From NCBI GenBank assembly GCA_036268405.1, contig DATAUF010000146.1:1-12364 (forward strand): a DNA stretch of 12,364 nucleotides, written 5' to 3'. Made by a program: the position numbers and the translations under genes. Positions 1 through 5,940 of the stretch are shown piece by piece. The DNA is from DASZTV01 sp036268405 (GTDB lineage Bacteria > Actinomycetota > Actinomycetes > JAFAQI01). Each line of letters starts with the position of its first letter. Positions within the stretch are counted from its first letter, which is position 1. The notes under the pieces were generated by a model. That model did not search any database. It had not been told where the DNA came from and saw nothing but the letters and a program-made list of their open reading frames with translations.

Positions 1-54
1 GCGATCGACGACTTCGTACTCGCAGTCTCGGCGACGGTTCCCGTGGATATCTAG
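1..54 (+). CDS. Possible C-terminal end of an unrecognised convergent gene
   Basis: Frame 1 is open from the window edge to a TAG at 52-54 and encodes 17 residues, AIDDFVLAVSATVPVDI. The stop lies just before an inverted repeat and 27 bp before the end of the convergent glycosylase gene, as expected for two genes ending tail to tail. The fragment is too short to assign a family, and frames 2 and 3 are also open here, so it could be chance. The only support is position and a plausible amphipathic peptide. Confidence 0.4.
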   Translation, partial: AIDDFVLAVSATVPVDI

Positions 55-59
55 GACGA

Positions 60-79
60 GTTTTCCGGCTGTGGAAAAC
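60..79. terminator. Inverted repeat between convergent gene ends
   Basis: GTTTTCC (60-66) is the exact reverse complement of GGAAAAC (73-79), with a 6-nt loop. It sits between the possible plus-strand stop at 52-54 and the glycosylase stop at 82-84, so it could act as a bidirectional terminator. The stem is A/T rich and no clear U-tract follows on either strand, so it is not a textbook intrinsic terminator. The call rests on symmetry and position. Confidence 0.35.
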
Positions 80-81
80 CG

Positions 82-885
82 TCAAGACCTGCCCGGGCCG
101 TCTGGCTCGAGGTGGTCCTGCACGCGGGCGAAGACTGCGTCGAGCATCGGTTCGGTAAGGCGTCCGGTGAATGTGTTCTGCTGGCTCGGGTGAAACGAAG
201 CGACTAGCAGCAGACCGTCCGATGTCACCGCCTCCACCAGATGACCGAACCGCGGCTTCGGTCGAGGCATGGTGTAGCCAACTGCCGTCAGTACCGGCCA
301 CAGCCCGTCCCAGGCGAAACCACCCAACGCAACCACCACTCGCAAGCTCGGCCTGAGCAGCGAGAGCTCACGCTCAAGCCAAGGCCGACATGTGTCGCGC
401 TCAGCGGGAGTCGGCGCATTCTGTGGTGGCGCGCACCGCACCGCCGCCAGCATCCGGGTATCGAAGAGCTCCTGCCCGTCGTCCGCGCTCACCGACGTCT
501 GTAGCCGCGCGAAGCCCGCGCGATGCAACGCAGCGAACAGCCAGTCACCGCTTCGGTCACCGGTGAACACGCGCCCCGTCCGGTTGCCGCCGTGGGCGGC
601 GGGCGCGAGTCCAACGATCGCCACGCGTGCGTCTGCTGGACCCATGCCCGCGATCGGCCGCCCCCAGTACGGCTGTCCGGCGTACGACGCTCGTCCGGTC
701 CGCGCGACCTCTTCGCGCCAGTCGACGAGCCGCGGGCAGGCTCGACAGACGCTGACCCGGGCACTCAGCGCGTCCATCTTCCGTGCCGACTGCGCGAGGA
801 CCACGACCTCTTCGGATGACTGCGCGACCGGAGTACGCGCAGTCGCAAGATCGCCCGGCCAACCCTCACCGGGCTTCGCAACCAC
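82..885 (-). CDS. Family 5 (UdgB-type) uracil-DNA glycosylase with 4Fe-4S cluster
   Basis: This 267-residue protein removes uracil, and in characterised family members also other deaminated bases, from DNA to start base-excision repair. Four cysteines, C47 and C50 (CRACPRL) and C151 and C166, match the 4Fe-4S cluster ligands of family 4/5 glycosylases. Motif I is GLAPAAHGGNRTGR (92-105), the family 5 form without the catalytic Asp of family 1 (Ung) enzymes; motif II is HPSQQNTFTG (232-241). The GTG start shares its G with the TAG stop of ppx (TAGTG), which suggests reinitiation after ppx; no Shine-Dalgarno is visible. An ATG at residue 37, ten residues before the first cluster cysteine, is an alternative start giving about 231 residues. 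It is the last gene of the run and is followed by a small inverted repeat. The family call is firm; substrate range cannot be read from sequence. Confidence 0.93.
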   Translation of the reverse strand: MVAKPGEGWPGDLATARTPVAQSSEEVVVLAQSARKMDALSARVSVCRACPRLVDWREEVARTGRASYAGQPYWGRPIAGMGPADARVAIVGLAPAAHGGNRTGRVFTGDRSGDWLFAALHRAGFARLQTSVSADDGQELFDTRMLAAVRCAPPQNAPTPAERDTCRPWLERELSLLRPSLRVVVALGGFAWDGLWPVLTAVGYTMPRPKPRFGHLVEAVTSDGLLLVASFHPSQQNTFTGRLTEPMLDAVFARVQDHLEPDGPGRS

Positions 886-1814
886 TAGCGGGAATCCAGG
901 CTGAAGGCGATGCCGTCGAGGATGTCGTGCTCGCTCGCGACAACCTCGTTGAACCCGAGTCGTCGCAGGATCGTGTCGAGGACGAGCGCGCCGCCGCCGA
1001 TGACGTCGACGCGTCCCGGGTGCATGACCGGCAGCGCGGCCCGCTCGCCGCGGGAAGCCGCCAGAAGCTCGGTGGTCACCCGGTGTACGTCGGACGCTGA
1101 GACGCGCGCATGGTGGATCCGGTCGGCGTCGTAGTGGTCGAGACCGAGCGCGAGCGCCACGACCGTAGTCACCGAGCCGGCCAGCCCGATCATCGTCTGC
1201 GCGTCGGTCAACGCGACGACCTCACCGGCCTGTTCGATCGCGGCCTCGATGTCATCGCGCGCTGCGTCGACCTGAGCGGCGGTGGGCGGGTCATCGACGA
1301 GATGGCGTTCGGTCAACCGGACACAGCCGATGTCGACAGATCGAGCCGCCGCCGGCCCCGACTGATCGCCGAGCACGAACTCGGTCGAGCCGCCTCCGAT
1401 ATCAACGACGAGGTACGGCGCCTCGATGCCGGAGCGGCCACGCAACTCACGCGTCGCGCCGGCAAACGACAGTGCCGCCTCCTCATCGCCGGTCACCACC
1501 TCAGGCGCCACCCCAAGCCGTTCGGTAACCCCCGCGATGAACTCGTCGCGGTTGGCCGCGTCACGCGTCGCGCTGGTGGCGACCATCCGGATCGCGTCGA
1601 CGCCGAGCCGCTCGATCACCTCTGAGTAGTCGTCGAGGACCGCGAAGGTTCGAGCCAACGCCTCGGGTGCGAGGCGACCCGTGCGATCGACGCCGGCCCC
1701 GAGCCGCACCACCTCCATCCGACGTACGACGTCGGTCGCGCGATCCGCTTCGAGGTCCACGACCAACAGGCGCAGCGAGTTCGTGCCGCAGTCGAGAGCG
1801 GCGACCCGGGTCAT
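885..1814 (-). CDS. ppx: Ppx/GppA family phosphatase (exopolyphosphatase / pppGpp phosphohydrolase-like)
   Basis: This is an ASKHA-fold phosphatase of 309 residues that would act in the cytoplasm on polyphosphate or pppGpp. Phosphate-1 motif DCGTNSLRLL is at 8-17, the ATSATRDAANRDEF block at 79-92, the acidic GDEEA catalytic region at 109-113, phosphate-2 motif DIGGGSTEF at 138-146, the LAGSVTT nucleotide-site motif at 211-217 and SEHDILDGI at 294-302. It is the short form without the C-terminal HD-like extension of E. coli Ppx/GppA, like mycobacterial Rv1026, whose substrate preference is reported inconsistently as I recall. I chose the ATG at 1812-1814: it overlaps the DUF501 stop as ATGA and begins the conserved fold at once. 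The frame stays open to a GTG at 1850, but the extra 12 residues are arginine-rich and unlike the family. The gene overlaps the glycosylase start at its own stop codon. Confidence 0.93.
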   Translation of the reverse strand: MTRVAALDCGTNSLRLLVVDLEADRATDVVRRMEVVRLGAGVDRTGRLAPEALARTFAVLDDYSEVIERLGVDAIRMVATSATRDAANRDEFIAGVTERLGVAPEVVTGDEEAALSFAGATRELRGRSGIEAPYLVVDIGGGSTEFVLGDQSGPAAARSVDIGCVRLTERHLVDDPPTAAQVDAARDDIEAAIEQAGEVVALTDAQTMIGLAGSVTTVVALALGLDHYDADRIHHARVSASDVHRVTTELLAASRGERAALPVMHPGRVDVIGGGALVLDTILRRLGFNEVVASEHDILDGIAFSLDSR

Positions 1815-2332
1815 GCGCCAGGCTCGGTGGCGCCGTGAATATCGACGCACGGACCGCCGCCGGCCCAGTCGTCGATCAGATCCAGCGCCTCGTCACCGAA
1901 CGGGTTGACACCGCGGCCTGCCGCCAGGGAGTGAGCGACCAGCACGTGCAGGCACTTGACGCGGTTGGGCATGCCGCCTGCCGTCACCGACGTACCGAGC
2001 GAATCGAGCTCATCGCGTCGGGCGAGATACGCCTCGTGCGCCGCAAAGTACCGCTCGGCGAGATCGGCGTCCGTCGCCAGCCGCTCGGTCATCTCGCTCA
2101 TCAACCCGGATGCCTCGAGCCGACCCACAGCGGACCGAACACGAGGACACGTCAGGTAGTAGAGCGTGGGGAACGGCGTGCCGTCCTCGAGCCGGGGTGA
2201 GGTCTCGACAACATCCGGCAGCCCGCAGTCACAGCGGTGAGCGACCGCGCGAGTCGCGCGGGGCGGTCGGTGCAGCTGAAGGGCCACCGCTGCGAGATCG
2301 TCAGGATCGACCGCAGGCGCCGGGTCAGCCAC
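1811..2332 (-). CDS. DUF501 family protein (Rv1025-like), function unknown
   Basis: This 173-residue soluble protein has the hallmarks of DUF501: an N-terminal cysteine pair (C34, C36, in CDCGLPDVVET), a TCPRVR motif (C62), the conserved GMPNRVKCLH block (120-129, with C127 and H129), HSLAAGRGVNPFGDEAL (134-150) and a GGPC near the end (C162). The Cys/His residues could form a metal site, but this is inference and no activity is known to me for the family. The GTG start lies within the last codons of the upstream division gene (8-bp overlap), and its TGA overlaps the ppx ATG, so it is coupled to both neighbours. Its constant place between the DivIC/FtsB-like gene and ppx in actinobacteria suggests a link to one of them. 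Identification is by motif and by order; the function is open. Confidence 0.9.
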   Translation of the reverse strand: MADPAPAVDPDDLAAVALQLHRPPRATRAVAHRCDCGLPDVVETSPRLEDGTPFPTLYYLTCPRVRSAVGRLEASGLMSEMTERLATDADLAERYFAAHEAYLARRDELDSLGTSVTAGGMPNRVKCLHVLVAHSLAAGRGVNPFGDEALDLIDDWAGGGPCVDIHGATEPGA

Positions 2333-2828
2333 CTGCGGTCTTCATCGACTGCCACAGCTGGGAGTACCAAGGACCGTCCGACACCGGGGGCGCGGCAGGG
2401 TGGGCGATAGCCACGGCGAGCGCCTTCGACTGGTGAGACGGACGCGGACCGAGGACGACCTGTGTCTGCTGTCCGGGCATCACATAGTGCAGCCTGCGGG
2501 CAGCCTGCGCCTCGACGTAGGCCGGGTCGTTCCACTTCAGGTGCTGGGCGTTGAGCTGGGCGACCCGCGCCTGGGACTGCCGGATCTGGGCATCGAGGGT
2601 GCTGATGTCACCGCGTTGCCCGAGCCAGATCTTGAACGGCAGCGCGATCGCCACGATGACGAACGCAAGCGTCAGCGCCAGGATGGCGGCCCGACCCGTG
2701 AGCGCGGTCCGTCGCACCGGAGCCGGTGCCGGCGCACGGCGGGGCAGCGGCGCGGTCCCGCGCCGGTCCCGCGCCGGGGCTCGCCTGGCGCTGCTTGGAC
2801 CCCGGCCTGCGGCCGCCTTGCGACTCAT
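2325..2828 (-). CDS. DivIC/FtsB-like septum formation initiator, single-pass membrane protein
   Basis: This 167-residue bitopic protein is expected in the FtsQ-FtsL-FtsB subcomplex that licenses septal peptidoglycan synthesis. A basic Ala/Pro/Arg-rich cytoplasmic tail (1-45) precedes one membrane segment (about 47-69). After it come a coiled-coil stretch (about 71-98) and the conserved WNDPAYVEAQAARRLHYVMPG block (99-119), typical of actinobacterial DivIC (PF04977), ending the recognisable domain near 127. Residues 128-167 are a variable extracytoplasmic tail. The ATG overlaps the enolase TGA as ATGA, and no Shine-Dalgarno is evident, so translation probably depends on enolase. FtsB and DivIC share one family, so the symbol is left blank. 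The long cytoplasmic tail is rich in R and P, like other actinobacterial members, and is probably disordered. Confidence 0.88.
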   Translation of the reverse strand: MSRKAAAGRGPSSARRAPARDRRGTAPLPRRAPAPAPVRRTALTGRAAILALTLAFVIVAIALPFKIWLGQRGDISTLDAQIRQSQARVAQLNAQHLKWNDPAYVEAQAARRLHYVMPGQQTQVVLGPRPSHQSKALAVAIAHPAAPPVSDGPWYSQLWQSMKTAGG

Positions 2829-4111
2829 CCGGAAACCGCGCGCGACCGGGGGAACGCCTGTCGGCCGGCATAACGCGCCGCGTCGTCGAGCATCGACTCG
2901 ATCCGCAGCAGCTGGTTGTACTTCGCGACCCGCTCGCTTCGGGCCGGCGCACCCGTCTTGATCTGCCCGCAGTTGGTCGCGACGGCGAGGTCCGCGATCG
3001 TGGTGTCCTCGGTCTCACCGGAACGGTGGCTCATCATGCAGCGGTAGCCGTTGCGATGGGCCAGCTCGACCGCGTCGAGCGTCTCGGACAGCGTGCCGAT
3101 CTGGTTGACCTTGACGAGCAACGCGTTCGCGGCACCTTCGGTCACGCCACGACGCAGCCGCTCCGGGTTCGTGACGAACAGGTCGTCACCGACGATCTGC
3201 ACCTCGTCCCCGACTGCCGCGGTGAGCGCTACCCAGCCGGCCCAGTCGTCCTCCGCAAGCGGGTCCTCGAACGACACGATCGGGTACGACGCGAGCAGCT
3301 CCTCGTAGTACTCAGCCATCTGCTCAGCAGTCCGCACCGCCCCTTCGAAGCGGTAGCCGCCATTGGTGTAGAACTCCGTGGCCGCCACGTCGAGCGCGAT
3401 CGCGACGTCCTCGCCGGGTGTGAACCCGGCCTTCCCGATCGACTCGATGATCAGGTCGATCGCCTCACGGTTGGATGGCAGGTCCGGTGCGAAGCCACCC
3501 TCGTCGCCCAGACCGGTCGACAGGCCTCGACCCTTCAGCACCGCCTTCAGTGCGTGGTAGACCTCGGCACCCCACCGCAGCGCGTCCGAGAACGTCGTGG
3601 CTCCCACCGGCGCGACCATGAACTCCTGGACGTCGACATTGGTGTCCGCATGAGCTCCGCCGTTGAGGATGTTCATCATGGGGACAGGCAGGAGGTGCGA
3701 GTGCGAGCCACCGACGTAGCGGAAGAGCGGAAGCTCCGCGGACTCGGCAGCAGCGCGCGCCACCGCGAGCGAGGCGCCGAGGATGGCGTTGGCTCCGAGC
3801 CGGCTCTTGTCCGGCGTCCCGTCGAGATCAAGCAACGCCTGGTCGACGAGGCGCTGCTCGCTCGCCTCCTCGCCGACGAGCTCGGGACCGATCTCCTCGA
3901 TCACCGCGGACACTGCCCCCCGCACACCCTTGCCGCCGTAACGATCGCCGCCGTCGCGTCGCTCGACCGCCTCGAACGCTCCCGTCGAAGCCCCGCTCGG
4001 GACCGCCGCACGGCCGATCACGCCGTCTTCGAGGAGCACCTCGACCTCAACGGTCGGGTTGCCTCGGGAATCGAGGATCTCGCGGGCGATGACGCCTTCG
4101 ATGGCGGGCAC
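2825..4111 (-). CDS. eno: Enolase (phosphopyruvate hydratase)
   Basis: Converts 2-phosphoglycerate to phosphoenolpyruvate in glycolysis. The 428-residue length is the bacterial norm. It starts with the family N-terminus PAIEGVIAREILDSRGNPT, has the mobile loop SGASTG (39-44), and keeps the expected catalytic and Mg-binding residues: E163 (VQEF), E204 (GDEGG), D241, E282 (FEDP), D309 (GDD), K334 in the signature LLVKVNQIGTLSE (331-343), SHRSGETED (361-369) and K385 (IKTG). I chose the GTG at 4109-4111: it has a perfect AAGGAG 6 nt upstream and matches the family start. The open frame extends to 4213, but the extra 34 residues do not resemble enolase. A 76-bp gap separates it from mazG, so it may have its own promoter; TACCCT about 33 nt before the start is the only weak -10 candidate I see. 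Its stop overlaps the start of the division gene (ATGA). Confidence 0.98.
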   Translation of the reverse strand: MPAIEGVIAREILDSRGNPTVEVEVLLEDGVIGRAAVPSGASTGAFEAVERRDGGDRYGGKGVRGAVSAVIEEIGPELVGEEASEQRLVDQALLDLDGTPDKSRLGANAILGASLAVARAAAESAELPLFRYVGGSHSHLLPVPMMNILNGGAHADTNVDVQEFMVAPVGATTFSDALRWGAEVYHALKAVLKGRGLSTGLGDEGGFAPDLPSNREAIDLIIESIGKAGFTPGEDVAIALDVAATEFYTNGGYRFEGAVRTAEQMAEYYEELLASYPIVSFEDPLAEDDWAGWVALTAAVGDEVQIVGDDLFVTNPERLRRGVTEGAANALLVKVNQIGTLSETLDAVELAHRNGYRCMMSHRSGETEDTTIADLAVATNCGQIKTGAPARSERVAKYNQLLRIESMLDDAARYAGRQAFPRSRAVSG

Positions 4112-4117
4112 GTGCGG

Positions 4118-4123
4118 CTCCTT
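4118..4123 (-). promoter_or_regulatory. Shine-Dalgarno of enolase
   Basis: On the minus strand AAGGAG lies 6 nt before the GTG at 4111, which fixes that start against the longer open frame. It is immediately preceded by TTCCTCC (4124-4130), a sequence that resembles the anti-Shine-Dalgarno and is complementary to the site itself. Confidence 0.85.
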
Positions 4124-4187
4124 GGAGGAAATGTGGGCTTGTCGAGGGTATCGCCGCGCGTGTTGCTGGCCCGGTAGATATGAGTCT

Positions 4188-4868
4188 TCAGGTGTCGCTT
4201 TCCAGGACGTCATCGCGGAATGCGCGCGCGTGAGCGCGCAACGCCGCCTCAGGGTCGATCTCGGACGCGCGCATCACCGACACCGCCTCCCACAGCAGGT
4301 TGCCGGCAGTGACGGACGTCTGATCCGCCGAGAACCGCTCAACGGCTGCGGCCAGCGCCGCGGGATCGGCTGATCGATCGAGCTCCGCCTTGCGTTGCAA
4401 CCGTGCGGCAAGCGTCAAGGCGGGCGCGGACATCGCAACGCTCGCCACCGGTGACGCACCGCCACGCTCCGCGGCTTTGATCTGCTCCCAGTTTCGGTTG
4501 ACCTCGTCGGCACCCGTCACGGCGACATCGGCGAAGACATGCGGATGGCGGCGCTTGAGCTTCGCAACGAGACCGGCGGCGACATCGTCGATCGACCATC
4601 TCTGGTCGGCCGGGAGCTCCTCGGCGAGCCGCGCATGGAAGAGCACCTGGAGCAGCACGTCGCCCAGCTCGTCGCGCAGCGCGACCAGATCGCCGTCCTC
4701 GATCGTCTGGAACGCCTCGTACGCCTCTTCGAGGAGGTACGGCGCAAGGCTCAGGTGATCTTGCTCGGCGTCCCATGGACACCCACCAGGTGAGCGCAGC
4801 CGATCCATGACGGCCACCGCCTCGAGAAGCACCGCACCGAGCGGCCGACCCTCCGGCGCTTCGGTCAC
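4188..4868 (-). CDS. mazG: MazG family nucleoside triphosphate pyrophosphohydrolase
   Basis: Hydrolyses NTPs and dNTPs, including damaged ones, to monophosphates and pyrophosphate; E. coli MazG is also reported to lower (p)ppGpp. The 226 residues open with the hallmark GGCPWDAEQ (28-36), then the Mg-binding helices EEAYEA (47-52) and DELGDVLLQV (66-75), followed by KRRHPHVF (105-112) and WEQIK (127-131). A second MazG-like repeat is recognisable near the C-terminus (GNLLWEAVSVMRASEIDPEAALR), but its metal-binding acids are lost, so only the first domain should be catalytic. It is shorter than the mycobacterial protein. The GTG start overlaps the TGA of the lipoprotein gene as GTGA, implying coupled translation. 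With mfd and udg nearby it fits a genome-maintenance role. Confidence 0.95.
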   Translation of the reverse strand: MTEAPEGRPLGAVLLEAVAVMDRLRSPGGCPWDAEQDHLSLAPYLLEEAYEAFQTIEDGDLVALRDELGDVLLQVLFHARLAEELPADQRWSIDDVAAGLVAKLKRRHPHVFADVAVTGADEVNRNWEQIKAAERGGASPVASVAMSAPALTLAARLQRKAELDRSADPAALAAAVERFSADQTSVTAGNLLWEAVSVMRASEIDPEAALRAHARAFRDDVLESDT

Positions 4869-5878
4869 CCGGCTGAGCTTGTCGCGCTCTTGTTGGCGAC
4901 GACTGTCTCGGTCTTCGCGTCCCAGTGCCCGTAGCGCGGGCTGACGTGGACGCCTAGCCGCTTGCCCTCAGCGGCGAGCTCTTTCGTGAGCAACGTCTGG
5001 GCCTGGCTGGCGAACAATGCGGACTTGAGCTGCGCGGTCGCCTGCGAGATCGGCACGAGATGGCGGCTGATGATGTGCAGGATGACGTACTCCCCTGAGG
5101 AGTGCGCCAGCTCGATGTTGCCGACCTTTGCCTTCGCGGCGGATCCCAGCAATGACACGACCTGGCTACGACCGACGAGGCCGACCTCTCCGCCATTCGG
5201 TTGGGTCTGCGTGTCCTGGGAGTACCGCTTCGCGAGTGCCGGAAAGGTGTCCGGCGCACTGCGCGCCTGGGCGAGAACCTGGTGCGCAAGCTTCTTGTTG
5301 GTCATGGCGATCTGCGCGACGTCGAGCTCGTCGTACGTGTCGATGTCCTTCTGGTACTCCGTCTGGAGCTGCGCCGGCGTCGCTGGCAGGTCGGCCACGA
5401 GGGCGTCGCTCAACTTCTGCTGCAACACGGTGAGGCGCACGAGGGCAGGCAGGCCTGCGGCGGTCACGCCGATGCCCTCGGCCGCCTGCTGCTGCAGAGC
5501 AGCGGCACTGCCCGCCTGCTCGACGAACTGCGCGGTCGCGTCACTGACCTCTTTGCTGGTGACGGTGACATGGTGAGCGGCAGCCACCGCACTGAACAAC
5601 CGGTCGCTGATCAACCGGGTCAACGTCGTCCGGACGAAGCCGGCTTGGCTTCCCCCGAGGGTCTGGCTGAACTGAGAACCCGGCGCAAGAGCCGCAGTGA
5701 TCTGCGGATCGGCGAGCGCGAGGTTGACCTGGTGCTGCAGATCGCTGATCGAGATGTGTTCGCTGCCGACAACGGCGGCCGAGTCAGGGCTGGTGTCGCA
5801 CGCCGCCAGGATCGGGAAGGTCACGACGGCCAGCGCTGCCACGACAGCGCGACGGGCACCCCGCGAACGTCTTCTCAT
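4865..5878 (-). CDS. SurA/parvulin-like peptidyl-prolyl isomerase lipoprotein
   Basis: A predicted membrane-anchored extracytoplasmic folding factor of 337 residues. Residues 1-27 form a lipoprotein signal: basic n-region, hydrophobic 11-22 and lipobox LAAC with C27 as the lipidation site. A SurA-type helical N-domain follows (about 34-165), starting AAVVGSEHISISDL, then a PPIC-type domain (about 180-275) recognisable by FPALAKRYSQD (212-222), NGGEVGLVGRSQ (228-239) and the strand EYVILHIISR (263-272). Whether it is an active isomerase is unknown. Start choice is uncertain. The ATG at 5878 gives the best signal peptide. An ATG at 5902 has a weak AAGG 6 nt upstream. A GTG at 5944 overlaps the mfd stop as GTGA, but would place 32 residues before the hydrophobic core. 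The stop overlaps mazG (GTGA). Similar genes lie beside mfd/mazG in other actinobacteria. Confidence 0.85.
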   Translation of the reverse strand: MRRRSRGARRAVVAALAVVTFPILAACDTSPDSAAVVGSEHISISDLQHQVNLALADPQITAALAPGSQFSQTLGGSQAGFVRTTLTRLISDRLFSAVAAAHHVTVTSKEVSDATAQFVEQAGSAAALQQQAAEGIGVTAAGLPALVRLTVLQQKLSDALVADLPATPAQLQTEYQKDIDTYDELDVAQIAMTNKKLAHQVLAQARSAPDTFPALAKRYSQDTQTQPNGGEVGLVGRSQVVSLLGSAAKAKVGNIELAHSSGEYVILHIISRHLVPISQATAQLKSALFASQAQTLLTKELAAEGKRLGVHVSPRYGHWDAKTETVVANKSATSSAG

Positions 5879-5886
5879 GATTGGCG

Positions 5887-5892
5887 AGGCTA
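5887..5892 (-). promoter_or_regulatory. Candidate -10 hexamer TAGCCT before the SurA-like gene
   Basis: TAGCCT matches the actinobacterial -10 consensus TANNNT and ends 8 nt before the ATG at 5878. Transcription from it would start at or within a couple of nucleotides of the ATG, giving a near-leaderless mRNA, consistent with the lack of a Shine-Dalgarno there. No good -35 is visible. Short motif, so weak evidence. Confidence 0.25.
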
Positions 5893-5940
5893 TCGGAGCC
5901 ATCGGTGGCCTTACGCGATCGGGTGCGATCGGCTGCCAGG

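Noticed and set aside
60..79. Reading the inverted repeat as a phage or IS end, or an attachment site
   Set aside because: No integrase, transposase or tRNA gene and no second copy of the repeat is present in the window.
1815..1850. 12-residue extension of Ppx to an upstream GTG
   Set aside because: The ATGA overlap at 1811-1814 and the immediate MTRVAALDCGTNS start of the fold favour the shorter protein.
2726..4177. Long plus-strand frame of 483 codons opposite enolase and the division gene
   Set aside because: It is antisense to a gene with every enolase catalytic residue; the translation is Arg/Val/Asp-rich without any recognisable domain, as expected from GC-rich third positions on the opposite strand.
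4112..4213. 34-residue N-terminal extension of enolase
   Set aside because: Enolases start at PAIEGVIAREILDSRG, and the perfect AAGGAG 6 nt before the GTG at 4111 fixes the shorter start.
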